Under the pieces are notes generated by a model. The model made no database searches. It was given only the letters and a program-made list of their open reading frames with translations, and had not been told where the DNA came from. Position numbers and translations under genes: made by a program. DNA of 64,000 nt from Anaerolineae bacterium (GTDB lineage Bacteria > Chloroflexota > Anaerolineae > Aggregatilineales > Phototrophicaceae), in NCBI GenBank assembly GCA_022841825.1, contig JALHQT010000004.1, positions 248,001-312,000 of the forward strand, given 5' to 3'. Shown here one piece after another: positions 25,960 through 39,400 of this stretch (positions are counted from its first letter, which is position 1; the number at the start of each line of letters is the position of its first letter).

Positions 25960-28637
25960 AAGGCAGCCTCCTTGACAGGGGGCGGTGCCGCGCCCATCGG
26001 CAGCCGGATGACGAAGCTGGCTCCGTTCGGAACGCGGTTTTCGGCGGTCAGCTTGCCGCCGTGCGCTTCGACCAAGCCACGACTGATCGACAAGCCCAAC
26101 CCGGTGCCACCGGTGGGGGTGCCGGGAATCCGATGAAACTTCTCAAAGATGCGCTCAAGTTCGGCGTTGGGAATTCCTGGTCCATCATCCATAACACGGA
26201 TCAACAGATCGCCATCGGCGACTTCTGCCCTCAAATCAACCCGTGTTGTTGGCGGGGTATAGTTCCGAATGTTATCAAGCAGGTTGACGATCACCTGCTC
26301 GACGAGGACAAAATCCATCTGCACCAGCGGCAGGTCGGGCGGGCAGTCGATCTGAAGGGGGCGCTCGCCCAGTGCGCCAACCATGCGCTGCACGGCTGCG
26401 CCGAACAGATCGCAGACATCGCACCACTCACGCTTGAGCGTCAGACGCCCACTTTCCAGCCGCGACATATCGAGCAGGTTTTCGACCAGGCGATTCAAGC
26501 GTTCGGCGGCAATTTGGATGTCCTGCACCAGTGCCGTTCGGTTGGTGCTGTCGCTCGCGGTCGCCGGGTTGAGCAAGCCGCTCGCCGCACCCCCAATCGT
26601 GGCGATGGGGGTGCGCAGCTCATGCGAGATCGAATTGAGCAGCGCAGTGTACAGCCGCTCGCTCTCGCGCAGCATCGCCGCCTGCTCCGCCGCCTGATCG
26701 AGCAGCTCGCGCTCGATCACGAGCGCAACCTGATTGGTGAAGGTCTCCAGCAGCGCTTCCTGGTCAAAGGTCAGTCGCTCGTCCTCGCGCAGGCGCAGCC
26801 CCAGAACCCCGACGCTGCCCGCCGACGTGCGCAGCGGAATGTAGCGCCCGGCGGCGGACGGCAGCGTATCGGTGTGCCGCCCGGCGGAACGCTCGTTCTC
26901 GAATGCCCACTGCGCTGCGCCCAGTTCGCGCTCATCCATCGCCAGGCTGCTGCACGGGTGGGGCGTCTGGTTCAGCGCCCCATCCTGTGCCAACAGGATC
27001 GCGACATCGCCATTGAAGATGCGCCCAATCTGGGCGACAGCACTGCGCAGCACATCGTCCATGTCAACTGCTGATGCAATTTCATGCGCCAGTGTGTACA
27101 ACGCCATCGTACGTTCAGCGTTTGCACGCGCCTGCCGTTCCTGGGTGCGAATGCGCGCGGTCAGGTTGCCCGCGAACAGCGCAATCGCAAAGTACAGCAC
27201 CAGCAGCAGCACATCCTGCGCCTGCGATATCTGAAAGGTGAAACGCGGCTCAATAAACAGGAAATTCCAGGCGAGCGCGCTCACACCCGCCGCGAGGATG
27301 GCTGGACCACGCCCCAGATAAACCGCTACGATGAGCACGACCAGCAAGTCCAGTAGCCCAAACAATTGGTAACTTGCCAGATCGACCAGAAACAGTTCGA
27401 ATACGGTTAACGCAATCATCGCGAGCAGCGCAATGCCGTACTGACTCAGGTTGGAGGTTTGGCGCGTATCCAGTTTGAACAGCGGTGTACTGGTGGGTGC
27501 AGGATTGCCCGTCACCACGAAGACATCAATATTGCCGCTGGCACGCACGACCTTGTCGACCGGCGACCCGCCACGTAGGGCGTCGCGCAGGGGCGAATGG
27601 ACGGGCTTGCCCATCACAACCTGCGCAACGTTACGCTGGCGGGCAATATTCAGAAGCGTTCCGGGGATGTCATCGCCCGCTGTCGTGACCACTTCCGCAC
27701 CCAGGTCGCGCGCCAGCTCGAGATTGCGGGTCAGGGTGGCGCGCTGGTCTGCGGTCAGCGCGCGTGAGGTTTCGACGTAAACCGCCAGCCAGTCCGCCTC
27801 CAGGTTATACGCCATGCGCCGCGTCCAGCGGATGAGCTGCTCAGAGAATGGGCTGGGACCGACGGCGACCAAAAGCCGCTCGCCGGACTTCCAGGGACCA
27901 GCGATGCGCTTGATCTGCATGTAATTCTGAAGCTGGTGATCGACCCGCTCGGCAGTCAGGCGCAGCGCCATCTCGCGCAGCGCCGTCAGGTTGCCCACGC
28001 GAAAGAAGTTGTTCGCCGCCGTCTCGACCTTGTCGGGCACGTAGACCTTGCCCTCTGCCAAGCGCCTGCGCAGGTCTTCTGGAGAGAGGTCGATCAGCTC
28101 GATCTCGTCTGCCAGGTCGATGATCGAGTCCGGCACGGTCTCATGGACGGTGATGCCTGTGATCTGCTTCACCGTGTCGGCGCGGCTTTCGAAATGCTGC
28201 ACGTTGATGGTCGTGTAGACGTTGATTCCGGCGTCGAGCAGTTCTATGACATCCTGATAGCGTTTGGGGTGGCGAGTACCAGGGACATTGGTGTGCGCCA
28301 GCTCATCCACCAGCACGAGCAGCGGGCGACGCGCCAGGATCGCGTCGAGATCCATCTCCTCCATGGTCGTGCCGCGATACTCGACCTTCTGCCGCGGGAT
28401 GATCTCCAGCCCTTCCAGCAGCGCATCGGTCTCCGCGCGCTTGTGCGTTTCGACATAACCCACGACGACATCGACGCCTTCGGATTTGCGAGCATGTGCC
28501 GCGTCGAGCATGGCGTAGGTCTTGCCAACACCTGCCGCCATGCCGAAGAAGACCTTGAGTTTTCCGCGCCCCTGCCGCTGTTCCTGATCCTGAATCGCGG
28601 CGAGCAACGCATCGGGATCAGGGCGATTTTCACTCAT
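25956..28637 (-). CDS. kdpD: KdpD, potassium/turgor sensor histidine kinase
   Basis: 893-residue sensor kinase. The N-terminal KdpD domain has the P-loop GMAAGVGKTYAMLDA (about residue 35). A UspA-like domain lies about 250-370, followed by four membrane helices near 395-495 and a GAF domain about 520-650. The kinase core has the phospho-His in ISHELRTPIATIGGA and an ATP-binding part with DDGPGIP and GTGLGLSI. GAGG 8 bases before the ATG supports the start. It follows kdpC after a 66-base gap that contains a palindromic repeat. Confidence 0.93.
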   Translation of the reverse strand: MSENRPDPDALLAAIQDQEQRQGRGKLKVFFGMAAGVGKTYAMLDAAHARKSEGVDVVVGYVETHKRAETDALLEGLEIIPRQKVEYRGTTMEEMDLDAILARRPLLVLVDELAHTNVPGTRHPKRYQDVIELLDAGINVYTTINVQHFESRADTVKQITGITVHETVPDSIIDLADEIELIDLSPEDLRRRLAEGKVYVPDKVETAANNFFRVGNLTALREMALRLTAERVDHQLQNYMQIKRIAGPWKSGERLLVAVGPSPFSEQLIRWTRRMAYNLEADWLAVYVETSRALTADQRATLTRNLELARDLGAEVVTTAGDDIPGTLLNIARQRNVAQVVMGKPVHSPLRDALRGGSPVDKVVRASGNIDVFVVTGNPAPTSTPLFKLDTRQTSNLSQYGIALLAMIALTVFELFLVDLASYQLFGLLDLLVVLIVAVYLGRGPAILAAGVSALAWNFLFIEPRFTFQISQAQDVLLLVLYFAIALFAGNLTARIRTQERQARANAERTMALYTLAHEIASAVDMDDVLRSAVAQIGRIFNGDVAILLAQDGALNQTPHPCSSLAMDERELGAAQWAFENERSAGRHTDTLPSAAGRYIPLRTSAGSVGVLGLRLREDERLTFDQEALLETFTNQVALVIERELLDQAAEQAAMLRESERLYTALLNSISHELRTPIATIGGAASGLLNPATASDSTNRTALVQDIQIAAERLNRLVENLLDMSRLESGRLTLKREWCDVCDLFGAAVQRMVGALGERPLQIDCPPDLPLVQMDFVLVEQVIVNLLDNIRNYTPPTTRVDLRAEVADGDLLIRVMDDGPGIPNAELERIFEKFHRIPGTPTGGTGLGLSISRGLVEAHGGKLTAENRVPNGASFVIRLPMGAAPPPVKEAAL

Positions 28638-28662
28638 GGCATTACCTCATTCTCAGCGTTCC

Positions 28663-28691
28663 GTTGGGGCGACCCATGGAGTCGCCCCAAC
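28663..28691. repeat. GTTGGGGC-type palindromic repeat, copy 1
   Basis: Arms GTTGGGGCGAC and GTCGCCCCAAC pair perfectly across 7 bases (CCATGGA). It sits between kdpC and kdpD. It is related to the repeats at 40098-40125 and 58317-58346. Confidence 0.6.
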
Positions 28692-28703
28692 ATCCATATC
28701 ATT

Positions 28704-29285
28704 TTACCCGTTCGCCGCCTCGTCCAACGCCAGGTTGAGCAGGAGGACATTGACGCGCGGCTGACCGAGGAAAACAAACTGTGGCGCTTCGATGGCAGCA
28801 TCGACCAGTGCATTAACCTGTTCGACCGCCAGCCCGCGCGCCGCCGCGACGCGCTCCACCTGCAAGCGCGCTGCTTCCGGCGAGATGTGAGGATCTAGCC
28901 CGCTGCCGGATGCGAAGAGCATCTCGGTGGGCACAACAGCATCTTCCGGCAGCGCGTTCGCCTCGCGGAAGGCGGCGGCACGCTCTGCGACCGTTTGTGC
29001 CAGCGTCGCACTGGTCGGTCCCAGGTTGCTGCCGCTGGAGGGCAGCGGGCTGTAGCCTATAGCAGACGGGCGCGACCAGAAGTAGCTTGGGTCGCCATTC
29101 ATATTCTGCCCGATGAGCGAGGAGCCGACGACTACGCCGTCGCGCGTCTCCAGGCTGCCGTTTGCCTGTGCCGGAAAGACCGCCTGCGCCGCTAATGTGA
29201 CGACCAGTGGATAGATTACGCCCGTGAGGATCGTCAGGACGACGAGCATTCGCAGAGCGATGAAGATCGATTTCATGAGGTTCAA
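28704..29285 (-). CDS. kdpC: KdpC, potassium-transporting ATPase chaperone-like subunit
   Basis: 193 residues. One N-terminal membrane helix (FIALRMLVVLTILTGVIYPL) is followed by the typical motifs FPAQANGSL, GSSLIGQ and SYFWSRPSA. The C-terminus includes SGLDPHISPEAA, the family signature. It stabilises KdpB in the KdpFABC complex and may aid ATP binding. Length is normal. It follows kdpB after 23 bases. Confidence 0.93.
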   Translation of the reverse strand: MNLMKSIFIALRMLVVLTILTGVIYPLVVTLAAQAVFPAQANGSLETRDGVVVGSSLIGQNMNGDPSYFWSRPSAIGYSPLPSSGSNLGPTSATLAQTVAERAAAFREANALPEDAVVPTEMLFASGSGLDPHISPEAARLQVERVAAARGLAVEQVNALVDAAIEAPQFVFLGQPRVNVLLLNLALDEAANG

Positions 29286-29308
29286 CCTTTACAGGACTGC
29301 GCACACTG

Positions 29309-31411
<2,103 letters not shown>

Positions 31412-31420
31412 GATTCACCT

Positions 31421-33112
31421 CTAGAAGCTACGCCCGGCAGCCATGAGCAGATGTTCGACAATGGGACCCAGCGTAAGCGCCGGGAAAAACGTCAGTGCGC
31501 CGACGATCAGGATGACGGCAATCAGCAGACCAGCGAAGACGGCACCATCGGTCGGGAAGGTGCCGGGGGAAGGCGGCGCGGTCTTCTTGCCAACCATGCT
31601 GCCCGCAATCGCCAGCACCGGCACGATGACGCCGAAGCGCCCGATCCACATGGCGATGCCGAGTAACACGTTGTAGAACGGTGTATTGGCGTTCAGCCCG
31701 GCAAACGCGCTTCCGTTGTTATTCGATGCGGACGCGAAGGCGTAGAGAATTTCGCTGAAGCCGTGCGGTCCCGCGTTGGCGCGGTTGCTCAGACCCGCCT
31801 CTGTGACGGAGGCGAACGCGGTCATCAGCAGAACAGCGGCGCTCGGCAGCAGAATAGCGACGATTGCCATCTGGATTTCGCGCGCTTCGATCTTTTTGCC
31901 CAGGTATTCCGGCGTGCGCCCGACCATCAGACCGGCGATGAAGACCGTCAGGATGACGAAGATCAGCATGCCGTACAAGCCCGCGCCCACGCCGCCGAAG
32001 ATGATCTCTCCCAGCAGCATGTTGAGCATGGCGATGCCGCCCGCCAGCGGCGTGAAGCTGCTGTGCATGGCGTTGACCGAACCGTTCGAGGCGGCAGTGG
32101 TCGCCGCGCCCCACAGGATGCTGTTGGTGATGCCAAAGCGAACTTCCTTGCCTTCCATCACGCCTGCAATACCGAACATGGGATTGGCGCTGTATTCAGA
32201 GACCAGCATGAGCGACAGCCCGGCAGCAAGCAGGGTGAGCATCGCACCAAAGATCACCCACCCCTGACGCTGCGAGCCGATCATGCGCCCATAGGTGTTG
32301 GTGAGCGCGGCGGCGATCAGCAGCAGTGAGAGCATTTGCAGGAAGTTGCTCAGGGGTGTCGGATTCTCGAAGGGGTGTGCGCTGTTGACGTTGAAGAAGC
32401 CGCCGCCGTTGGAACCCAACTGCTTAATGGCGATCTGCGAGGCGGCGGGTCCCTGCGGCAAGACCTGGGTCTCGCCCATGAGCGTCGTCGCCTCGGTATA
32501 AGCGTTGAAGTTCTGGACGACACCCTGCGACACGAGCAATAGCGCCAGGATCAGCGACACCGGCAGCAGCACATACAACGTCGCTCGCACCAGATCGACC
32601 CAGAAATTGCCGAGGGTATGCGCGGTTCGGCGCGCCAGCCCGCGCGTGAGTGCGATGACGACGGCGATGCCCGTCGCTGCGCTGACGAAGTTCTGCACCG
32701 CCAGCCCCAGCATCTGCGTCGCGTAGCTCATGGTCGTTTCGCCCGCGTAGGACTGCCAGTTGGTGTTGGTCATGAAGCTGGTCGCGGTATTGAATGCCAG
32801 CGCTGGTTCGACGCTCGCCAAGCCCGCCGGGTTCAGCGGCAGCGCCCCCTGCGCCAACTGGAGCAGAAAGACGACCAGGAAGCCGAGGACATTGAAGGCG
32901 ATCAGCGCGATGGCATATCCGTGCCAATCCTGCTCCTCCGTTGCATTTACACCAGACAGGCGGTAGATGATGCCTTCTACAGGGCGCAGGACGGGCGTGA
33001 GCAGCGTTCGTTCGCCCGCAAAGACATGCGCCATGAAACCGCCGAGCAGCGGCGTGAGGACGATGAGCACGCCGAAGAAGATGACGATTTGCAGCAGTTC
33101 CAACGGAGTCAT
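31421..33112 (-). CDS. kdpA: KdpA, potassium-translocating subunit
   Basis: 563 residues, about ten membrane helices. Selectivity-filter regions are recognisable: [35 protein letters not shown] and [14 protein letters not shown]. These are the family's conserved pore loops, which form a single potassium-specific channel. It begins 3 bases after the stop of kdpF and overlaps nothing. Length normal. Confidence 0.95.
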   Translation of the reverse strand: MTPLELLQIVIFFGVLIVLTPLLGGFMAHVFAGERTLLTPVLRPVEGIIYRLSGVNATEEQDWHGYAIALIAFNVLGFLVVFLLQLAQGALPLNPAGLASVEPALAFNTATSFMTNTNWQSYAGETTMSYATQMLGLAVQNFVSAATGIAVVIALTRGLARRTAHTLGNFWVDLVRATLYVLLPVSLILALLLVSQGVVQNFNAYTEATTLMGETQVLPQGPAASQIAIKQLGSNGGGFFNVNSAHPFENPTPLSNFLQMLSLLLIAAALTNTYGRMIGSQRQGWVIFGAMLTLLAAGLSLMLVSEYSANPMFGIAGVMEGKEVRFGITNSILWGAATTAASNGSVNAMHSSFTPLAGGIAMLNMLLGEIIFGGVGAGLYGMLIFVILTVFIAGLMVGRTPEYLGKKIEAREIQMAIVAILLPSAAVLLMTAFASVTEAGLSNRANAGPHGFSEILYAFASASNNNGSAFAGLNANTPFYNVLLGIAMWIGRFGVIVPVLAIAGSMVGKKTAPPSPGTFPTDGAVFAGLLIAVILIVGALTFFPALTLGPIVEHLLMAAGRSF

Positions 33113-33115
33113 CGG

Positions 33116-33205
33116 TTAGAACCTTTCGGGATAGAGCATCGAGTAGATGAGATAGACAAGGAGCAGCAGGGCGATCAACCCGGCGATGACAAGTTCGAGA
33201 CTCAT
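33116..33205 (-). CDS. kdpF: KdpF, 29-residue membrane peptide of the Kdp complex
   Basis: Tiny gene, easily missed. The minus strand from ATG 33205 encodes 29 residues, starting MSLELVIAGLIALLLLVYLI and ending LYPERF before TAA. This matches the KdpF pattern of one membrane helix ending in a P-E-R/K-F motif. It lies directly upstream of kdpA (3-base gap), the usual place. KdpF stabilises the KdpABC complex. Shine-Dalgarno is weak. Confidence 0.88.
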   Translation of the reverse strand: MSLELVIAGLIALLLLVYLIYSMLYPERF

Positions 33206-33245
33206 GATGCGGCACAGCCTCAAATGCAGGTTTTCAGATGCAGTG

Positions 33246-33278
33246 ATTATCGCAGGAGCGAGGTCAGGAAGGCGTCAG
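33246..33278 (-). promoter_or_regulatory. Candidate kdp promoter with KdpE-like direct repeat
   Basis: On the minus strand CTGACGC (33278-33272) and CTGACCT (33267-33261) are direct repeats with an 11-bp period, the spacing used by OmpR-family regulators. GATAAT (33251-33246) follows 9 bases later as a good -10, with no good -35, as expected for an activated promoter. It lies about 40 bases upstream of kdpF. Confidence 0.45.
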
Positions 33279-33358
33279 AATGTGGCGTTGGGGTATCAAG
33301 AAATGATCAAGATGGAAAGCGCTCTCGCCAATAGCGCGGTCGAGCGCAGCCTCCGCGA

Positions 33359-33389
33359 CGACCGGGACGCACACCGTCATCCGCGATGC
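33359..33389 (+). repeat. 31-bp direct repeat, copy A
   Basis: This segment (starting CGACCGGGACGCACACCG) recurs at 40271-40301 with 29 of 31 bases identical. The two copies flank the giant surface-protein gene. A shared GGTCGAGCGCAGCC just upstream (about 33339) also occurs near 19664. Confidence 0.6.
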
Positions 33390-33426
33390 TGGGATCGTCA
33401 TCTAAAGTCCAAGCGCGCATTCCGTG

Positions 33427-33469
33427 AGAGGCTGAGGGCGTTCGTGTTCTGCGAATGCCCTCAACCTCT
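33427..33469. terminator. Stem-loop after the surface-protein gene
   Basis: AGAGG and GAGGGCGTTCG pair with CGAATGCCCTC and CCTCT (one G-T pair, short bulge), 22 bases beyond the stop of the minus-strand surface-protein gene. No U-run follows, so termination is only likely. Confidence 0.45.
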
Positions 33470-33490
33470 AGAGATGAAGAGGAGAATAAA

Positions 33491-36400
33491 TCACTTCAAT
33501 GAGATGCTGACTGATCGACCGCGACGAAGCGCGAGCCGTCGCAGGGCGATTAGCCCTATCACGACCAAGGCGAAGACGGCGAACCGCAAGCCCCAGATGA
33601 CGAAGCTCTGCCACCAGGGGCTTTCCCCAGTTTGCGGCAGTCCATCCACCGCCTGCAGCGAGTCGAGCGGGGTGAGCGTGGCATCTCTGTCCACAGGGGT
33701 CGCAGGGTCGTCTGAAAGGACGCTGGCAAAGTTTGAGCCAGAAATGGTCGCTTGCAGCGAAACTTGGTTGGTCCCACTGGGGATCACCGCGTTCACCACC
33801 ACATCGAACGTGACGGTGACTCTGCTCCCTGCCGGGATAGTTCCGACGTTGACGGGACCCAGCGGAATGTTGAAGCTGCCGCCCTGTGCATAGGCTGGTT
33901 GCGCGCCAAAGCCCAGAGCGTCTCCCAGCAAGCCAAGCACAAGAGCGCCATCATCCTGTGGCAGGGGCACGCTGGCGATGCTTTCGCCCGCGCCGGGTTC
34001 ATAGACAAGACCTGATGATATGGGCAATATGCAGGAGGTTCCCACTGCCGTAATGGTTCCCGCCTGGGTGATCGCCGCACCCGCGTTCCCGCCATTGAAG
34101 AAACTGAAGAGTCCCGCGACCCGGGACAAGTTGAATTCCCCTGCAGTGTGCCCGCTTAATGTAAGGCAGAAATTGTTCGCTGCATCGGTCACGTCCGCCA
34201 CAAATTCGGGGTTTGCGCCACTGTTGAGCGTGTTATTGACGACCGTTGTATGGGTATTGATCGCGTTCGACTGCATTCGGATACGAATAGCAGTTGCGGC
34301 ACTCCCGCCAGTCGTATTGATATTGTTGTTGCGAATGTCAAATCGGATATTGTTGCTACCCGCCTGGTCGCGGATTTGAATTTCAATACCGCGTGCATTG
34401 AAATCGGTTCCCTGACTGGTGATGCTATTGCCTTGCATGAAGATATGTGCATTGCTCAAGGCAGGGGCGTTCAGTGCCGTACCGTCTGTGCGGAAGAGGA
34501 TAGCGGGCTGCGTGCCGCTTGCCTCCAGGGTGTTGTTGTTGATATACAGCTCTAAAACGTTCAACGTATTGAGCGGAATAACCCGCACACTACTGCGCGA
34601 GACCCCTGCCGCAATATCAACACTATTACCCTCAAAACGCCCGCGCAGAGTCGAACCCGCATCCTGGGGAATGATGCGGATTATTCCGTCATTGGTCGCC
34701 GGTAAGCCGCTCGCCACATTGGTAAAGAAGTTGTTCTGAACACGGAAGATGAGCGTCGCGTTGCTTGCGGAAGCCAGTGTCATGCCGCCTAAGCCTACCC
34801 CAACAGGTGAGGCTTGCACGTCGTTCATGTTCAGCGTGAGGTTGGAGCTTCCAAGCGCAATGGCTTCGACCACGTTCTGATTGGCTCGGAAGTTGCCTAA
34901 AGCCCCTAAGCCATCTCCATCAATGTCTAAGGTGCCCGTGTGGGTTCCTTCGGTGGTGTACTCCACGCAGTCTTCCGCATTGATCGCTGCCGACATCGTG
35001 CAGGTGATGTTATCCATATCGAACAGGGTCAGCGTGCCCGTATTGGCGCGGAAGTAGAAGGCATCAGCCGTGTTGGCGACCCCTGCGCCCGTCACCGTGC
35101 CATTGTTGAACGACCCTGTGCCTGTCATATTGATGGCTTGAACGTTGCTCTTGCCCGCGTTCGAAAGCGTGGTGTTGTTGATGACGACATTGCTGCTGGC
35201 GCGAATATCGACATTATCCGCGCCCGAGCTGGTCGTGTTCTGGATGGTGCCGCCGTTGATGGTGAAGCTGCCGGTATTGCTGCTCAGGAAAACGCCATCG
35301 CCATCGCTCGTCGTGGTATCAGGATAGCCATCGACGTTGGTGTCGGTTTCGGCGCTCGTGCCCGCCATACCGGAGATAGAAACGGTGGCGAAGGTAAACG
35401 CAGCGCTCGAATTGTTGATGCGAACGCCATAACGATTGGTGCCTGTCGTGACGGTCATGCTTGAGGCAGTCATCGTGCCTGTGCCGCCGGTAACACAAAG
35501 CCCCGCAGGACTCGTCCCTGCCAGACACGACGTTGCCAGAGAACTATTGTTCGCCGTGAGCGCGCCAAGGTTGAGCGCCAGCGGCGTCGTGTTCCCGACT
35601 GCGTTGATCACGTTGATGGCAGCGCCACCAACGGCGCTTACGCTGCCGGTATTCGTGCTGACGGTCACCGTTCCCGTTTGGCGATTGGTCTCCAGTGCGG
35701 TGCCAGCACTCGTAGAGACTGCCAGTGAAGCGAAGGTGACAGGCGCAGATTGAATGGCACCATTTCCCAAGACCACACCGCGCCCCGCCGTCGATTTGGT
35801 CACGCTCGTTGCGCCCAGGTTGAAGCCTGCGCCTGAATTCGAAATGAGCAGGATAGCCTCAACGCCTGTTGCGGGATTGCTAATTGTCGTGCCGCCCGTC
35901 GAAGTCAGATTGACCACGGAATTGGCAACTCGCAAAGCGGCAAAACTGTTATCGGAGGAACTCGAACTTAGACTATCAAAGCTCGCGTTCACCGTTCCCG
36001 TATCCAGGTTCAGGATTTGCCCGTTGCCGTTGATGGTGCTTTCGCCAATCGTTGCGGTTCCGTAGCTTGTCCCGATAATGCCTGCAAACAGACCGGTATT
36101 CCCGATGGTGACGCCATTAATCGTATTGCCTGTGGCGAGCGTGATGCAGTCCGCAGCAGCGCTGGTCAATACGGGGTCTGTGCCGCTAAATGTCGGGTAG
36201 GGATCAAAATTACTGCCCGCAACCGGCGTCACGCCGCTGCGAGTCTGAAGAGAGCCGCTCGAACCATCGCCGATCAGCCGTTCGTTCACCGCCAACGTGA
36301 TACCGCAGGTATAGCTGCCGCTGGCGACAAAGATCGTATCATTAGCGGTATCGAGCGCTGCAACTGTCGCGAGGTCGGCGGTGGGGCAAGCCTGTGTGCC

Positions 36401-39400
36401 CTCGTTCGTGCCCGTGCAGACAGCCGTTCCTGCGGGCGTGTTATCGACGAACCAGACGGATTCCTGCGCGTCAAACGTCAGGGTGACCTCCGCGGTATCC
36501 CCGCCTGTCACGGTATAGAAGAATGTCGCCGTCCCTGCTGCCGTCGTGTCGCCAGCATCGGGATAGAAGACAAAAGTCCCGTCGGCGTTCATCACCACGC
36601 GCCCGCCCGCGCCGCTCGCGGTAACAGCGTTCGTCCCGTTCGGAACTGTCCCGTTCGCAGCGCCGAGTGTTGCCCCAAAACCTGTGATGCTCACCGCTGC
36701 TGGCACATCATTATTGCGCACGCTCAAGGCTGCTGCGCCGCTGGCATACGTAAATTGAGGGGTGATGGTATATGCATCATTGTTCGCCGCTGGCGGTTGC
36801 ACGGTGAACGCGAGGACGAAGTTATCAGCATCTCCATCCACAATATCGTTACTGCCATTGCCATCCAATTCATGGGGTGGATCAACAGTATCATCATCGG
36901 TGATCAGGCTTGAGGTCAGTGTAAGGGTACAGCTCGCCCCAAGCGGTAGCGCCGCGGCTGGTGTGAGCGCAATTGTGGTGACGTTACTTTGTGGCAAGGC
37001 AGGCGTAAACGCCACAGGGCTTGCATCGCAGATAAAGCTGATCGCTCCCGCAGCAATATCCACCATTTCGGTGAAATTGAGCGTCACAACCTGGTTGCTG
37101 GGAACGACAGCGCCATTCGCGGGCGTGCTGGTTGCCGTATCGACCCGCGGCGGCGTATCGGCGGTGCTGAAGGTCGCCACATAATCGTCCGCATCGCCAT
37201 CTGTCACATCCACGCTGAAATCGCCATCAAGCTCGTTGGGCGGGTCAATGGGGTCGTTATCGACTACGTTGGCAGAGTCTATCGTGAGGGTACAAATGTC
37301 GCCCGCCGCCAAATCCACCGTAGGGTCAATCGTATAAACCAAATCGGGGGTGTTTTCGATGATGGTGATGCCTGTGCCAGTAAGTTCGCCTGTGCTTACA
37401 CGATTACCACTCACGCTGCATGTCAGGTCAAACCACGCTCCTGTCAGAGTGGCTGGCTCGTTGAAAGTGACGGTGATGTTGCTGTTCACCGCCACATTAC
37501 CCCCTCCGGCAGCCGGATTCGTCGTGACGGTCGGCGCATCATCATCGACAGTTGTGAAGCTGTGCGCAACGGCGGCAAGCGGTGTATCGGGCACGTCTGA
37601 GGTATCAACATCGCTGATGTTGGCAGCCGGGATGTTCAGGGCGCAGCTCGTGTTGAGCGGCAGCGTGACATCAGGATTGAGGACAATCGTCGCCGCGTTA
37701 TTGGTGGTCACCGTCACGGGAATGTTGTTTCCGGCAGGGCATTGCAGCCCATTGGCGGGGAACGTGATGGAGACCGCTTCATTGAACACGAGCTGAATAT
37801 TGCTATCCAGATCGACATTTGACGCGCCCGCGCCCGTCACATTCTGGAAAACGCCGCCCACTTCCGTTTCGGTCAGGATTTCGGCAGGCGCAGTATCGAC
37901 CGAGAAGCTGAGGGTAAAATTCGCCACCATCTCATTGGGCGGGTCATCGCCATCGCCGTCACTGATATTGGTAGCGACGACGGTCAATACACAGTTCGCG
38001 CCTTCGGCAAGGACGCTCGTCGGCGAGACGGCAATGCTCGTCTGCCCCAGCGCAGGCAGCGCGGGTGACGTGCCGATCGTCACGGGTGCGGCGTTGCAGA
38101 CCAGAGTGAACGCGCCCGCTGCCGCGTCTACCGCTTCGCTGAAGGGAATTGTCAGTGTCGGCGCGGTAGAAACCGGGTTATCCAGGCTGGCGGAGTTTGC
38201 TCCGGTGCTGGTTGAGGCAGGTACGATACTCGGCTGGTCAACCAGGGGTGCCAGATCCACGACTGTACCGAAGCTAAAGACAATGTTCGCTGCCATGTTT
38301 TGTGGTGGGTCAATCAGATCAGTATCGCTCACCTGCGCTGCGATCACCGTCACGGTACATGTTTGATTCGCTAAAAGATTGGTGTCGGGATCAAGTGTGA
38401 TACTGCTCGTGCCGGAGCCTGAAATGGCATAGGTGTAGCTGGTTCCCCCTACCGGACATTCAATCGTAAATGAACTGGTAGTGACATCCACCGGCTCGTT
38501 AAAGTCGATCACGATGTTGCTGCCGGTGGCAATGCCTGATGCTCCATTCGCAGGGTTCGTCGTCGTCACGTTCGGCGGCGCTTCGGTCGTGAAAGTCGAA
38601 ATAAAGTCCGCCGCCATCGTGTCCGGCGGATCGTCGGTATCTGTATCGACCGCCTGAGCAGCGAATACGGTCACTGTACAGGTTGTGGCATCCGGTAATG
38701 CTCCGGCGGGAGTGATGACGTAATTCGCTGCCGAGGCAGGCAGGACCGCGGGCGTGGTGACGGTAAAACCGATAGGCGTGCTTGACGGGCATTCCAGAGA
38801 AAATGCCGCCGCACTTGCAATGTTCACCGATTCGCTGAAGGTCATCTCAAGCGTTGTATTGGTCGGAACCGCTAAAGCCCCATTGGCGGGCGTAATGTTT
38901 TGGACAGTCGGGGCAGCATCCGCATCCGTCGTGAAGCTGAAGACGTAGTCATCCCCCTCGACATTGTCGCCATTGCCATCCAGCAGGTCGGGCGGGTCAT
39001 TGGCATCCACATCGCTGACATTTGCGGCGATCACGGCGACCTGACAGTTTGCCCCTGATGGCAGACTTCCGGTGGGGTTGATAGTCGCGGTTGCCGTACC
39101 ACTGCCACTGACGGCAAAGCCACCGGCAAAGGGCGTCCCGGCAGGGCATTCCAGCGTGAATGACGCCGCGCTGAGCGTCACAGGCTCGTCAAAAGTGATG
39201 ACAATATCCGCTGCGTTGGGAACGGCAGTCGCCCCATTGGTTGGATTGGTCGTCGCAACGGTTGGGGGCGTTTCCGTCGAAAAGCTAAAGACATGATCTG
39301 CTGCCATATTGTCGGGAGGATCATCGCTGTCTGTATCCGTCACGTTCGCCGCGACGACCGTTACAGTACAGTTTTCGCCAACCTGTAGATCAACATTCGG

